NCBI RefSeq assembly: GCF_900104345.1
Contig: NZ_FNJN01000003.1
Coordinates: 248,001-312,000 of the forward strand
DNA from: Microbacterium testaceum StLB037
GTDB taxonomy: Bacteria; Actinomycetota; Actinomycetes; Actinomycetales; Microbacteriaceae
Direction of reading: 5' to 3'
DNA length: 64,000 nucleotides
In this document: one piece after another, positions 22,829 to 34,446 of the stretch
How the letters are laid out: each line of letters starts with the position of its first letter
Numbering within the stretch: the first letter of the stretch is position 1
The notes under the pieces: model-generated
Databases searched by the model: none
Told to the model about the DNA's origin: nothing
What the model saw: only the letters and a program-made list of their open reading frames with translations
Program-made: the position numbers and the translations under genes

Positions 22829-22832
<4 letters not shown>
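22134..22832 (-). CDS. Coenzyme F420-0:L-glutamate ligase-like protein (CofE/FbiB-N superfamily)
   Basis: A 232-residue protein resembling the F420-0:gamma-glutamyl ligase fold: [14 protein letters not shown] near the start, [15 protein letters not shown] with the characteristic Glu-Lys, and [17 protein letters not shown] with Asp/Asn metal ligands. CofE uses GTP to add glutamate to F420-0. Here it is a stand-alone ligase domain without the FMN-dependent domain of FbiB, and no other F420 gene is in the window, so a different acceptor is possible. It overlaps the rpoD stop by four bases and shares its transcript. That coupling to the principal sigma factor is unexplained. Confidence 0.75.
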
Positions 22833-24148
<1,316 letters not shown>

Positions 24149-24360
24149 GTTTCGCCTTTCACCGGGAACGTACGCTGCACGGCCACCGGTCGTTCTCGGA
24201 CACTAGTAAGACCCTTGTCAAGTCCCGAACCGAGGAGCGGGGGCTCCTGGTCCGGTTGACAACGGGTCAGGTTCTTCATTGTCTCACATTCCCGGACCGG
24301 GACTTGACGTGGACCGGGGATCTATGCGTAGACAACGCTCGCGCCCGATGGGACATTCCC
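24149..24360 (-). promoter_or_regulatory. rpoD upstream region with TTGACA element
   Basis: The minus strand holds TTGACA at 24221-24216 and TAGTGT about ten bases later; the spacing between them is too short, so they may belong to different promoters. A further TTGTCA lies upstream. No alternative-sigma (GGAAT-GTT) promoter with correct spacing was found. The 5' untranslated region would be about 50-70 bases. Confidence 0.35.
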
Positions 24361-24384
24361 GGGATGCCGACTCCTCGGCATCCC
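24361..24384 (-). terminator. Terminator of the PAC2 gene
   Basis: A perfect 10-bp hairpin, GGGATGCCGA / TCGGCATCCC with a 4-base loop, 23 bases downstream of the PAC2 stop and upstream of rpoD. It lacks a strong U tract. Confidence 0.6.
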
Positions 24385-24407
24385 GTCGACGCGGATGTCG
24401 GATGCCG

Positions 24408-25334
24408 TCAGCCGAGCTTGCCGCGACGATCGTCGTCGCCGGGGCGCGAGGCGAGGAAGCGCTCGAGCTCGGCGGCGAGCTCGTCGGCACTCGGCAGATC
24501 GCCCGTGTGGATGATCGGCGTGGCTTGGGTCGAACCCGCCATGTATGCGTCGTAACGCTCCTCGAGGTTCTCGAGCATGCGGGTCAGCTCGTCGCTGCCT
24601 TCGACCTGCTCGGTGACCTTCTCGAGGAACTCGCGGTTCTCTTCGCGCAGCACTTCTCCCGAGAACACCAGACCGGTCGCGACGGTCAAGCTGTCGAGAG
24701 CGGCGAGGGCTGCGGCGGGGTACTCCGTGTCGCCCAGGTAATGGGGAACGAGCAGGGCGAAGCCCGCCACCTTGGCGCCGGCTTCGGCGAAGCGGTACTC
24801 GAGAAGGTGGCCCGCCGTGGAGGGCACCTGGGTGTGAGGGCGCCAGACGGAGTGGGCCTCGGCGAGGTCGGGGCGCGTTCCGCTGACGGTGGTGCCGATG
24901 GGGCGCGTGTGCGGGACCGGCATGGGGATCGCGTGCACCCACGAGATCGACGAGACCTGCAGTCCCGCCGACAGCTCGAGGACGGTCTCGGCGAAGGCCT
25001 CCCAGAGGAAGTCGGGCTCGTATCCCGCGAGGAGCAGGAAGGGCTGCCCGAGGGAGTCGTGTGCGAGCGACAGCTCGAGGCGCGCGGGTCGGTAGTCCGT
25101 GAGGTGGTCCTCGACGAACGTGATCGCGGGTCGGCGCGCGCGGTAATCCAGCAGCGCGTCGTTGTCGAAGACGAAGAGGGCGTTGGGCTGCACGTCGTTT
25201 CGGAAGTACTCGACGAGACGGGTCACCGCGCCACCGGCATCGGTGAAGCCGGTGAGGGCGATCACGAGCGGCAGGCCCGACGGCACGGGGGGCGCCGCAG
25301 GGGCGCGGTCGTACAGCGGGGCGGAGGAACGCAT
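24408..25334 (-). CDS. PAC2 family protein (proteasome assembly chaperone-like)
   Basis: A 308-residue PAC2-domain protein, a family named for a eukaryotic proteasome assembly chaperone and common in actinobacteria. The N-terminal core begins GLPLVIALTGFTDAGGAVT; later come LLLAGYEPDFLWEAF and the second half HLLEYRFAEAGAKVAGFALLVPHYL, followed by a helical C-terminus with LENLEERYDAYM. No catalytic motif is evident. Members with proteasome genes are thought to act in assembly, but Microbacteriaceae generally lack a 20S proteasome, so the role here is open. GGAGGT directly precedes the ATG. It is divergent from pepA. Confidence 0.85.
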   Translation of the reverse strand: MRSSAPLYDRAPAAPPVPSGLPLVIALTGFTDAGGAVTRLVEYFRNDVQPNALFVFDNDALLDYRARRPAITFVEDHLTDYRPARLELSLAHDSLGQPFLLLAGYEPDFLWEAFAETVLELSAGLQVSSISWVHAIPMPVPHTRPIGTTVSGTRPDLAEAHSVWRPHTQVPSTAGHLLEYRFAEAGAKVAGFALLVPHYLGDTEYPAAALAALDSLTVATGLVFSGEVLREENREFLEKVTEQVEGSDELTRMLENLEERYDAYMAGSTQATPIIHTGDLPSADELAAELERFLASRPGDDDRRGKLG

Positions 25335-25405
25335 ACCTCCACTCTACGAGCGTGCCGGTTGCGTCGGCCGCGGTGCGTCCCGCTCCTAGCGAACACGCTC
25401 GAACC

Positions 25406-25411
25406 TAGGAT
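25406..25411 (+). promoter_or_regulatory. -10 box of pepA (leaderless)
   Basis: TAGGAT lies exactly seven bases before the ATG at 25419, placing the transcription start at or next to the start codon. No ribosome site is present. Confidence 0.5.
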
Positions 25412-25418
25412 GGATGCC

Positions 25419-26885
25419 ATGCCGTTTCCCTCCGTGGCGTATACCGACGCCCCCGTTCTCGAGTCCGACGCCGACGCGATCCTTCTGATCGTCCCCACTG
25501 TTTCGGAGGGGGCTCCGGATCCGGCCGGCTGGGAGGGACTGATGGCGTCGCTGTCCGCCGTCGGTTTCACCGGCGCGGCGGGCTCGTTCCAGCGGGTGCA
25601 CGTCCCGGGCGTCTCCACCCCCGTGGCCGTGGCCGGTGCGGGCTCGAACCCGGCGGACGCGGCTCTGCGTGACGCCGCGGGCACGGGGCTCCGCCAGCTG
25701 ACCGGCTTCGAGCACGTCGCCGTGCAGTCGCTCGTCGCCTCCCCGTGGCGTCCGATCGCCGAGGGTGCCGCTCTCGGCGGATACCGCTTCGCCGACTACA
25801 AGAAGAAGGCGGCGAAGGTGCGCGCGACCCGCGTGACGGTGGTCGCCGATGAGGCGCCCGCCGACAGCGACACCGCTGCGGTCGCGGCCGTCGCCGGTGC
25901 GGTCGCGCTGGTGAAGGACCTGGTGACGACCCCGGCCGAGTGGCTCGGGCCCGCCGACTTCGCCGACGCCGCTGTGAAGGCTGTCGAGGGCCTGCCCGTC
26001 GAGGTCGAGGTGCTCGACGAGAACGCCCTTCGCGAGGGCGGATACGGCGGCATCCTCGGAGTCGGGCAGGGATCCGACCGCCCGCCGCGCATGGTGCGCC
26101 TCGACTACGCGCCCGCCGACGCGGAGCGTCACGTCGCCCTCGTCGGCAAGGGCATCACGTTCGACACCGGTGGCCTCTCGCTCAAGCCGCCGGCATCCAT
26201 GGTCGGTATGAAGTACGACATGTGCGGCGCCGCGACAGTGCTCGCCGTCCTCAAGGCCGCGGCCGAGATGCGTCTGCCCGTGCACGTGAGCGCCTGGCTC
26301 TGCATCGCGGACAACATGCCCTCGGGTCGCGCGACGCGCCCGGGCGACGTACTGCGCACCCTCGACGGCACGACCGTCGAGGTGCTGAACACCGATGCCG
26401 AAGGTCGCCTCGTGCTCGCCGACGGCCTCGCCGCGGCCAGCCGCGAGAACCCCGATCTCATCGTCGACGTGGCCACTCTGACGGGGGCGATCACCGTCGC
26501 GCTCGGCAACCGCCACACCGGTGTGATGGGAGACGACGAGGCGGTCGCGACGTACCTGGCCGCGTCTTCGCGGACGGCAGAGCTCGCCTGGCAGTTGCCG
26601 CTCCCGGACCACATGGTCGACGACCTCGACTCCCCCATCGCCGACCTGCAGAACGCCAAGATCGGCGATCCCGCGGGCGGCTCGCTGTTCGCCGGATTGT
26701 TCCTGCGCCACTTCGTGGGTCGTGTCTCGTCGGACGCCGATGCTCCGCGTATCCCCTGGGTGCACCTCGACATCGCCGGTGTGGGCATGAACAAGTCCGC
26801 GCCCTTCGGGTACACCGACAAGGGCGTGACGGGAGCGACGGTCCGCTCGCTCGTCGAGATGCTGGCCACGGACGGCGTACGGTGA
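25419..26885 (+). CDS. pepA: Leucyl aminopeptidase (M17)
   Basis: A 488-residue cytosolic M17 metallo-aminopeptidase that removes N-terminal residues from peptides with two metal ions. The catalytic domain carries VGKGITFDTGGLSLKP with the Lys and Asp ligands, KYDMCGAATVL, and the family signature NTDAEGRLVLADGL. I chose the ATG at 25419 rather than the one nine bases upstream because the -10 box TAGGAT is correctly placed for leaderless initiation at 25419, and neither ATG has a ribosome site. The stop overlaps the GTG of lpdA by three bases, so the two are coupled. Confidence 0.95.
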   Translation: MPFPSVAYTDAPVLESDADAILLIVPTVSEGAPDPAGWEGLMASLSAVGFTGAAGSFQRVHVPGVSTPVAVAGAGSNPADAALRDAAGTGLRQLTGFEHVAVQSLVASPWRPIAEGAALGGYRFADYKKKAAKVRATRVTVVADEAPADSDTAAVAAVAGAVALVKDLVTTPAEWLGPADFADAAVKAVEGLPVEVEVLDENALREGGYGGILGVGQGSDRPPRMVRLDYAPADAERHVALVGKGITFDTGGLSLKPPASMVGMKYDMCGAATVLAVLKAAAEMRLPVHVSAWLCIADNMPSGRATRPGDVLRTLDGTTVEVLNTDAEGRLVLADGLAAASRENPDLIVDVATLTGAITVALGNRHTGVMGDDEAVATYLAASSRTAELAWQLPLPDHMVDDLDSPIADLQNAKIGDPAGGSLFAGLFLRHFVGRVSSDADAPRIPWVHLDIAGVGMNKSAPFGYTDKGVTGATVRSLVEMLATDGVR

Positions 26886-28255
26886 CCGAGTACTCCGCCG
26901 ACGTCGTCGTGCTCGGCGGTGGAAGCGGTGGCTACGCCGCCGCCCTCCGCCTCGCCGAGCTGGGCAAAGACGTCGTGCTCGTCGAGAAGGACAAGCTCGG
27001 CGGCACCTGCCTGCACCGGGGGTGCATTCCGACCAAGGCGCTCCTCCACGCCGGCGAGGTCGCCGATGCCGCCCGTGGCGCGGCCGACATCGGCGTCGAT
27101 GTGACCTTCTCGGGCATCGATCCGGCGCGCGTGCGGGCGTACCGCGAAGGCATCGTCGCGAAGAAGTTCAAGGGACTCGAGGGCCTGATCTCGGCTCGCG
27201 GCATCCGTGTCGTCCACGGCGAAGGGGTGCTCGCGGCGGGGCCGACGGTTCGCGTCGGCGACGACGTGTACCGCGGAACCGATGTCATCCTCGCCACCGG
27301 CTCGTACAGCCGGAGCCTGCCGGGCCTCGAGATCGGCGGGCGGGTGCTCACCAGCGAGCAGGCCCTCGACCTCGATGTGATCCCCGAGCGAGTGGTCGTC
27401 CTGGGCGGTGGCGTGATCGGTGTCGAGTTCGCGAGCGTGTGGCGTTCGTTCGGCGTCGACGTCACGATCGTCGAGGCACTCCCCCACCTGCTGCCGGCCG
27501 AGGACGTGGCGTCGAGCAAGGCGCTCGAGCGCGCGTTCCGAAAGCGCGGGATCTCGTTCCAGCTCGGGAAGAGGTTCGCCTCCCTCTCGCAGTCCGCGGA
27601 CTCGGCGACCGTGACCCTGGACGACGGCTCCGAGCTCGTGGCCGATTACGTCCTGGTCGCTGTCGGCCGGGGCCCGGTGACCGCCGGACTCGGCTACGAA
27701 GAAGCCGGCGTCGTCCTCGACCGCGGCTTCGTCCAGACCGACGAGCGTCTGCGCACCGCCGCGGACCACGTGTGGGCGGTGGGCGACATCGTCCCCGGCC
27801 TGCAGCTCGCGCACCGCGGCTTCCAGCAGGGCATCTTCGTGGCGGAGGAAATAGCCGGGCTGGCGCCCGTGCTGGTCCCCGACGTCGACGTCCCCCGCGT
27901 CGCCTACTCGCACCCCGAGGTCGCGTCCGTCGGGCTCACCGAGGCGCAGGCGCAGGATCGTTACGGATCCGATGCCGTGAACGCGTACGAGTACAACCTG
28001 GCCGGAAACGGACGCAGCGAGATCATCGGCACCTCGGGCATCGTGAAGATCGTCCGACGTGTCGACGGCCCCGTCGTCGGCGCCCACCTCGTGGGCGATC
28101 GCGTCGGTGAACTGATCTCGGAGGCGCAGCTCGCCGTGGGGTGGGAAGCCCACCCCGAAGACATTGCGCCGTTCGTCCACGCACACCCCACCCAGAGCGA
28201 GGCGCTCGGCGAAGCCTTCCTGGCTCTCGCCGGCAAGCCCCTGCACGCACTCTGA
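26882..28255 (+). CDS. lpdA: Dihydrolipoyl dehydrogenase (E3)
   Basis: A 457-residue flavoprotein reoxidising dihydrolipoamide in 2-oxoacid dehydrogenase complexes with NAD. The FAD motif VVVLGGGSGGYAAALRL leads to the redox disulfide Cys43/Cys48 in GGTCLHRGCIPTKAL; the NAD-binding motif VVLGGGVIGVEFASVW is near residue 170. The C-terminal interface has the catalytic His-Glu in HAHPTQSEALGEA. The start is GTG, overlapping the pepA stop, and the E2 gene sucB follows after 54 bases. Together with aceE elsewhere in the window, this gives all three parts of a pyruvate or 2-oxoglutarate dehydrogenase. Confidence 0.96.
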   Translation: MTEYSADVVVLGGGSGGYAAALRLAELGKDVVLVEKDKLGGTCLHRGCIPTKALLHAGEVADAARGAADIGVDVTFSGIDPARVRAYREGIVAKKFKGLEGLISARGIRVVHGEGVLAAGPTVRVGDDVYRGTDVILATGSYSRSLPGLEIGGRVLTSEQALDLDVIPERVVVLGGGVIGVEFASVWRSFGVDVTIVEALPHLLPAEDVASSKALERAFRKRGISFQLGKRFASLSQSADSATVTLDDGSELVADYVLVAVGRGPVTAGLGYEEAGVVLDRGFVQTDERLRTAADHVWAVGDIVPGLQLAHRGFQQGIFVAEEIAGLAPVLVPDVDVPRVAYSHPEVASVGLTEAQAQDRYGSDAVNAYEYNLAGNGRSEIIGTSGIVKIVRRVDGPVVGAHLVGDRVGELISEAQLAVGWEAHPEDIAPFVHAHPTQSEALGEAFLALAGKPLHAL

Positions 28256-28309
28256 CCGCAAACCGGTCACTAAGCTAGGTACCGCATCCGGTACGAAGGA
28301 GACATATCC

Positions 28310-30034
<1,725 letters not shown>

Positions 30035-30051
30035 TCCCACCGAGCACCGGC

Positions 30052-31065
30052 TCATGATGGCTGGTCCGCGACCGTTCTGACGGCGCGGACCAGCCATCGC
30101 TCGTTCTGGCGCACGAGGGTGACGTACTGCGTCGCTTCTGCCGCATCGACCCGCACGACGGTCACTCCCCCGAAGTCGTCGACGACGGTGATCTTTCCTG
30201 CCGCCGCCCCAGCCGCTACAGGTTCCCGTGGGAAGGCGGAGTTCTCTTCGTACCTGGACACGCAGGCCGCGTCGCCTCGGCATCCCTGCAGCTCCGTGAA
30301 CAGTGTGCGGGCGATCTGTTCCACGTCGTCGGACAGCGGACGGCGCTCGTCCACCGGCAGCGGGTCCGACAGCCACGGCGTCGTCGAGGTCGGCGCGGGA
30401 TCGACGACGGTTTGGCCGGTAGAAGGCTGCGGCGTTGCGCGGTCTCCGGGGATCAGGCAGAAGGCCAGCACGGCGATCACCCCGATGCTCGCGCTCAACG
30501 TGGACATGCGGAACACGCGAGACCGACGCCAGTGTCCGCGGACACGCTCGAGCGCTTGTCGGGTCGCGTCGGCGAGGTCGGCATCGACGAGGTCGAGCAC
30601 CCGGATCGCCGGGCCGTCCTGCTCGCGCGTCGGCGGATCCGCGACGGGTTCCGCTGCCGGGAACAACGGGCCGAGCACGAGCGGAACGGGCGTCGCGTGC
30701 GCGAACAGACGCCTCTCGACCGCCTCCCAATCGCGTGGAGGGCGCGTCAACACGCTTTCTCGTGCGCGACCGACGATCTCGCGCGTGGGCGTGTCGTCGG
30801 CGATGTTAGCGAGGTGCGCAAGCGTCTCGGCGGTCGCTGCGATCGCGTCGGGTCCGTCCGGGTCGTCGATCGCCACGGGGCACCCGGTCGCGGTGAGCCA
30901 CCAGGTCTTCCCGTCCGCCGCGGTGGTGGATGCGCGGCATCCGCGAAGGAGGCCGACGGCTGCCGTGACGGCCTCCCCCGGCGTCAGGGGAAGGGTGCTG
31001 CGCGCTCGACGTCTGAGGTACGCGTCGAGGGGTTCGGCGAGAACGGATGCCGTGGAGCTGCTCAT
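30052..31065 (-). CDS. Unknown protein with one membrane segment
   Basis: I do not recognise this 337-residue protein. The N-terminal 175 residues are soluble and begin AEPLDAYLRRRARSTLPLTPGEAV, reminiscent of regions beside phospho-signalling proteins but without a kinase motif. A single membrane segment, LSASIGVIAVLAFCLIP, is near residue 200, so the C-terminal 120 residues should be extracytoplasmic. These contain a Cys pair (GCRGDAACVSRY), possibly a disulfide, and a beta-rich end, VVRVDAAEATQYVTLV. The ATG at 31065 is chosen from the first plausible Met; a longer open frame upstream looks random. It converges on sucB and is divergent from DUF4191. Confidence 0.7.
   Translation of the reverse strand: MSSSTASVLAEPLDAYLRRRARSTLPLTPGEAVTAAVGLLRGCRASTTAADGKTWWLTATGCPVAIDDPDGPDAIAATAETLAHLANIADDTPTREIVGRARESVLTRPPRDWEAVERRLFAHATPVPLVLGPLFPAAEPVADPPTREQDGPAIRVLDLVDADLADATRQALERVRGHWRRSRVFRMSTLSASIGVIAVLAFCLIPGDRATPQPSTGQTVVDPAPTSTTPWLSDPLPVDERRPLSDDVEQIARTLFTELQGCRGDAACVSRYEENSAFPREPVAAGAAAGKITVVDDFGGVTVVRVDAAEATQYVTLVRQNERWLVRAVRTVADQPS
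30056..30098 (+). terminator. Terminator of sucB inside the 3' end of the convergent gene
   Basis: A perfect 15-bp inverted repeat, GATGGCTGGTCCGCG and its complement, around a 13-base loop. It lies 21 bases past the sucB stop but within the last codons of the opposite-strand gene (stop at 30052). Confidence 0.65.
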
Positions 31066-31170
31066 TCCGCGATGGTGGCCGAACCCGCCGCCCCTCGAGG
31101 GCGCGTCGCCCCTGAAGTGGGGAGCGAACGAGGGATCCGCCGCCTGGGGAGGAAGGACTCGCGGCGAAGA

Positions 31171-31176
31171 TAGAAT
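31171..31176 (+). promoter_or_regulatory. -10 box of the DUF4191 gene (leaderless)
   Basis: TAGAAT, a near-consensus -10, lies seven bases before the ATG at 31184. There is no ribosome site between. Confidence 0.55.
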
Positions 31177-31183
31177 CATTCTC

Positions 31184-31894
31184 ATGGCCGCTCGCACCAC
31201 CACGCCCGAGAAGCGTCCGGGCTTCTTCTCGCAGATCAAAACCCTGTACACCTTCACCCAGAAGGAGTACCGGTGGTTGCCGTTCCTGCTGGCCGGAATC
31301 GTGCTGGTGGGCATCGCCCTCGGTGTGCTCATCGGTTTCCTGATCCCGCCGCTGGCGGCCTGGAGCATCATCCTCTGGGGTGTCACGGGCCTGCTGGCCG
31401 GCATCCTGGCGTCGATGATCACGATGACGCGTCTGTCGACGACCGCGATGTACAAGAAGATCGACGGCATGCCCGGCGCCACCGGTCACGTGCTGTCGTC
31501 GTCGCTCGGGCGCAACTGGCAGGCCTCCGAGGCTCCGATCGGCGTCAACCCGCGCACGCAGGAGGCCGTCTACCGGGCCATCGGCCGCGGCGGTGTCGTC
31601 CTCATCGGCGAGGGTAACCGCAGCCGTCTGACGCGTCTCGTCGGCGAGGAGCGCTCCCGTGTGACGCGCGTCGCCGCCGGCGTGCCCGTCACCGTTCTCT
31701 ACGTCGGACACGGCGACGACGAGGTGCCGATCGCCAAGCTCGCCTCGACGATCAAGGCGCTCCCGAAGAAGGTCGACCGCTCGACGATGGCCGCCGTCAT
31801 CAAGCGCGTGTCCTCGGTGTCGCAGGGCCTGTCGTCGCTGCCGATCCCGAAGGGCGTCGACCCGACGAAGATGCGCTCCCCGCGTCCCCGCTGA
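31184..31894 (+). CDS. DUF4191 family membrane protein
   Basis: A 236-residue actinobacterial protein of the DUF4191 family, function unknown. A basic N-terminus (KRPGFFSQIKTLYTFTQKEY) precedes two membrane segments, WLPFLLAGIVLVGIALGVL and AAWSIILWGVTGLLAGILAS. The soluble C-terminal domain has GRNWQASEAPIGVNPRTQ and a nucleotide-binding-like VVLIGEGNRSRLTRLV, and ends in a basic tail. Homologues typically sit between the E2/lipoate genes and glnA, as here. The -10 box seven bases before the ATG points to leaderless expression. A strong terminator follows. Confidence 0.9.
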   Translation: MAARTTTPEKRPGFFSQIKTLYTFTQKEYRWLPFLLAGIVLVGIALGVLIGFLIPPLAAWSIILWGVTGLLAGILASMITMTRLSTTAMYKKIDGMPGATGHVLSSSLGRNWQASEAPIGVNPRTQEAVYRAIGRGGVVLIGEGNRSRLTRLVGEERSRVTRVAAGVPVTVLYVGHGDDEVPIAKLASTIKALPKKVDRSTMAAVIKRVSSVSQGLSSLPIPKGVDPTKMRSPRPR

Positions 31895-31903
31895 TCTCAT
31901 GAG

Positions 31904-31931
31904 AAAGGCCCCCGCTCCGGCGGGGGCCTTT
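31904..31931 (+). terminator. Terminator of the DUF4191 gene
   Basis: AAAGGCCCCCG and CGGGGGCCTTT pair perfectly around a six-base loop, followed by TT. It is the most canonical intrinsic terminator in the window, and can also serve the convergent RDD gene. Confidence 0.88.
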
Positions 31932-31947
31932 TCCATGGATCGGGGAT

Positions 31948-32376
31948 TCAGGAACGCACGAGGACCGTTCCGACGACTTTGTCGTGCAGGCCGCGCTGGT
32001 CGGCGTCCCACACGACCGCGGGGATGATGAGGGCGAGGAGGACGGTTCTCACGATCGGGCGCCAGAGGCCCACCCAGCCCCCGGATGCCAGCTCCAGGCG
32101 CATCCCCAGGATCCGGTGTCCGGGGCTGCCGCCGAGGAGGGGGATGAAGAGGATCTGGACGGCGAAGAAGATCAGGTTCGTCGCGATCGGATTCGCGAAC
32201 GGCACGCCCGTCACCGGGTCGGGTGCGGAGAAGAACGCGTAGCCGATGAGGCCGGCGCTCGCGACGTCGATGAGCAGGGCCGCGATGCGGCGTCCTGGGC
32301 GGGCGATGGAGCCGCGACCCTCGCGGGGAAGGCCGAGCCGCTGGCCCGGATACTCGTTCTCGGCGGGGACGCTCAC
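31948..32376 (-). CDS. RDD family membrane protein
   Basis: A 142-residue RDD-domain protein with three membrane segments. The first carries the family Arg-Asp pattern, RIAALLIDVASAGLIGYAFF; the second is LIFFAVQILFIPLLGG followed by the conserved GHRILGMRL; the last is LLALIIPAVVWD with a terminal LHDKVVGTVLV. RDD proteins are small inner-membrane proteins of mostly unknown, possibly transport-related, function. The GTG start is seven bases after TACGCT, so it is probably leaderless. It is divergent from glnA, as in many actinobacteria. Confidence 0.88.
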   Translation of the reverse strand: MSVPAENEYPGQRLGLPREGRGSIARPGRRIAALLIDVASAGLIGYAFFSAPDPVTGVPFANPIATNLIFFAVQILFIPLLGGSPGHRILGMRLELASGGWVGLWRPIVRTVLLALIIPAVVWDADQRGLHDKVVGTVLVRS

Positions 32377-32383
32377 GGCATCC

Positions 32384-32389
32384 AGCGTA
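32384..32389 (-). promoter_or_regulatory. -10 box of the RDD gene (leaderless)
   Basis: TACGCT on the minus strand, seven bases (GGATGCC) before the GTG. Confidence 0.45.
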
Positions 32390-32400
32390 ATCGGCGCCGC

Positions 32401-32416
32401 GTAACATCCCCGAAAC
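32401..32416 (+). promoter_or_regulatory. GlnR-type box upstream of glnA
   Basis: GTAACATCCCCGAAAC matches the actinobacterial GlnR consensus gTnAc-n6-GaAAc at every specified base. It lies about 33 bases upstream of the proposed glnA -10. A second half-site pair downstream is poor. Confidence 0.55.
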
Positions 32417-32448
32417 ATGCGAGATATGACCGGGACACCGGTTCTGGG

Positions 32449-32454
32449 TAGGGT
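32449..32454 (+). promoter_or_regulatory. Probable -10 box of glnA
   Basis: TAGGGT, 55 bases before the glnA ATG; TGACC about 18 bases upstream is a weak -35. The GlnR-type box is where an activator would bind. Confidence 0.4.
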
Positions 32455-32509
32455 CGAGGAGGCTGGCCGAGGCCGGCATGATCCCGAATGTTCTACCTCT
32501 GGAGTCTTC

Positions 32510-33934
32510 ATGTTCAAAGATTCGTCCGAGGTGCTCAAGTTCATCCAGGACGAGGACGTCAAGTTCCTCGACATCCGTTTCACGGATCTTCCTGGTGTGC
32601 AGCAGCACTTCAACATCCCCGCCTCGACCGTCGACGAGGAGTTCTTCACCGTCGGACAGCTGTTCGATGGCTCGTCGATCCGCGGGTTCGCGAACATTCA
32701 CGAGTCGGACATGCAGCTGATCCCCGACGTGACCACCGCGTACGTCGATCAGTTCCGCGAGGCTAAGACCCTCGTCATGATCTTCGACATCTACAACCCG
32801 CGTAATGGTGAGATCTACGGCAAGGACCCGCGTCAGGTCGCCAAGAAGGCCGAGAAGTACCTCGCCTCCACCGGCATCGCCGACACCGCGTTCTTCGCCC
32901 CCGAGGCCGAGTTCTACATCTTCGATGACGTCCGCTACGAGGTGAAGCAGAACTCGAGCTTCTACTCGGTGGACTCCGAAGAGGGCGCCTGGAACACCGG
33001 ACGCGAAGAGGAGGGCGGAAACCTCGCCAACAAGACCCCCTACAAGGGTGGATACTTCCCCGTCTCGCCGGTCGACAAGACGGCCGACCTGCGCGACGAC
33101 ATCACCCTCAAGCTGATCGAGGCGGGCTTTGCGCTCGAGCGTTCGCACCACGAGGTCGGCACCGGTGGTCAGCAGGAGATCAACTACCGCTTCGACACGA
33201 TGCTGCACGCGGCCGACGACATCCTGAAGTTCAAGTACATCGTCAAGAACACCTGCGAGCAGTGGGGCAAGGTCGCGACCTTCATGCCCAAGCCGCTCTT
33301 CGGTGACAACGGCTCCGGCATGCACACGCACCAGTCGCTGTGGAACGACGGCAAGCCGCTGTTCTACGACGAGACCGGCTACGGCGGACTCTCCGACGTC
33401 GCCCGCTGGTACATCGGCGGTCTGCTGGCGCACGCCCCCGCGGTCCTCGCGTTCACCAACCCGACCCTCAACAGCTACCACCGCCTGGTGAAGGGCTTCG
33501 AGGCTCCGGTCAACCTGGTGTACTCGGCCGGTAACCGCTCCGCGGCCATCCGTATCCCGATCACGGGTACCAACCCCAAGGCAAAGCGCATCGAGTTCCG
33601 CGCTCCCGACGCCTCGGGCAACCCGTACCTCGCGTTCGCGGCTCAGCTCATGGCCGGTATCGACGGCATCAAGAACCGCATCGAGCCGCACGAGCCCGTC
33701 GACAAGGACCTCTACGAGCTCCCCGCCGAAGAGGCCAAGAACATCCCGCAGGTTCCGAACTCGCTGCTCGACTCGCTCGAGGCTCTGCGCGCCGACCACG
33801 AGTTCCTGCTCGCCGGCGGCGTGTTCACGCAGGAGCTCATCGACACCTGGATCGAGTACAAGATCGAGAACGAGATCCAGCCGATCGCCCAGCGCCCGCA
33901 CCCCTTCGAGTACGAGCTGTACTTCGGGGTCTGA
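32510..33934 (+). CDS. glnA: Glutamine synthetase type I
   Basis: A 474-residue GSI, the main ammonium-assimilating enzyme, making glutamine from glutamate, ammonia and ATP as a dodecamer. The beta-grasp part has [12 protein letters not shown] and [12 protein letters not shown]; the catalytic part has [23 protein letters not shown] and [10 protein letters not shown]. Tyr402 in [10 protein letters not shown] is the adenylylation site, and the adenylyltransferase gene glnE is 2.2 kb downstream, so activity is likely controlled by covalent modification. GGAG lies upstream of the ATG. A GlnR-type box upstream suggests nitrogen-dependent transcription. It has its own terminator. Confidence 0.97.
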   Translation: MFKDSSEVLKFIQDEDVKFLDIRFTDLPGVQQHFNIPASTVDEEFFTVGQLFDGSSIRGFANIHESDMQLIPDVTTAYVDQFREAKTLVMIFDIYNPRNGEIYGKDPRQVAKKAEKYLASTGIADTAFFAPEAEFYIFDDVRYEVKQNSSFYSVDSEEGAWNTGREEEGGNLANKTPYKGGYFPVSPVDKTADLRDDITLKLIEAGFALERSHHEVGTGGQQEINYRFDTMLHAADDILKFKYIVKNTCEQWGKVATFMPKPLFGDNGSGMHTHQSLWNDGKPLFYDETGYGGLSDVARWYIGGLLAHAPAVLAFTNPTLNSYHRLVKGFEAPVNLVYSAGNRSAAIRIPITGTNPKAKRIEFRAPDASGNPYLAFAAQLMAGIDGIKNRIEPHEPVDKDLYELPAEEAKNIPQVPNSLLDSLEALRADHEFLLAGGVFTQELIDTWIEYKIENEIQPIAQRPHPFEYELYFGV

Positions 33935-33956
33935 TCGCCCGATCCTCCACGTCGAC

Positions 33957-33986
33957 GCCCGTCCCCGCCGTTTCGCGGGGGCGGGC
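33957..33986 (+). terminator. Terminator of glnA
   Basis: GCCCGTCCCCGC and GCGGGGGCGGGC pair around a CGTTTC loop, 22 bases past the glnA stop and before the convergent DUF2277 stop. Confidence 0.8.
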
Positions 33987-34005
33987 ATCGTCGTTCGCCT
34001 GCGGA

Positions 34006-34317
34006 TCATCCGGCGCGTGACGCTCGCTTCTGCTCCTGGAAGACGCGGATGGCTTCGTAGCGCTCGGCCGAGCGGGCCTGCCGCTTCGCCGCCTCGACCT
34101 CGCGCACCTTCGGCGGGGCTTTCGTCACCAGGTCGTCGAGCAGATTCCGGACGGATGCCGCGATCTCGTCCACGGCGCGATCGAAGACATCCTGGTTGGC
34201 CCGCGATGGCGTCGTCGTCCCCACGATCTTGCGGACGAACTGGAGCGCCGCGTCGTGGCACTCGGCATCCGTCGCCGGAGGCGTGAAGTTGTGCAGGGGA
34301 ACGATATTGCGGCACAT
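34006..34317 (-). CDS. DUF2277 family protein
   Basis: A 103-residue protein with the family's invariant start MCRNI followed by LHNFTPPAT and ALQFVRKIVG; the C-terminal half is helical and basic (AAKRQARSAERYEAIRVF). Function is unknown. The CRNI cysteine at position 2 is striking for a conserved cytosolic protein. The ATG lies seven bases after TAACCT on the minus strand and has no ribosome site, so it is probably leaderless. It converges on glnA and is divergent from fadD. Its first ten bases recur in the tandem repeat near 21.9 kb. Confidence 0.9.
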   Translation of the reverse strand: MCRNIVPLHNFTPPATDAECHDAALQFVRKIVGTTTPSRANQDVFDRAVDEIAASVRNLLDDLVTKAPPKVREVEAAKRQARSAERYEAIRVFQEQKRASRAG

Positions 34318-34324
34318 GCGGGCC

Positions 34325-34330
34325 AGGTTA
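34325..34330 (-). promoter_or_regulatory. -10 box of the DUF2277 gene (leaderless)
   Basis: TAACCT on the minus strand, seven bases before the ATG. Confidence 0.5.
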
Positions 34331-34446
34331 GGCCGATCGGCCGCCGGTTGCGAGGGTCGTCAGTTTTTCGCCTCGTCGCCGGCTTCCCGGCATCCCTTCA
34401 GGTGAACCTCCGCCGCGATGTCGGAGGGGCACGGGAGGATGGGAGC

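Noticed and set aside
24250-24330. A plus-strand promoter-like TTGACA-N17-TTGTCT in the rpoD upstream region, possibly driving a small RNA
   Set aside because: The -10 is poor, no plus-strand gene follows for 1 kb, and no terminator-ended small RNA could be delineated.
30806-34315. Long minus-strand frame opposite DUF4191 and glnA
   Set aside because: Antisense to clear genes and without motifs; a GC-driven shadow.
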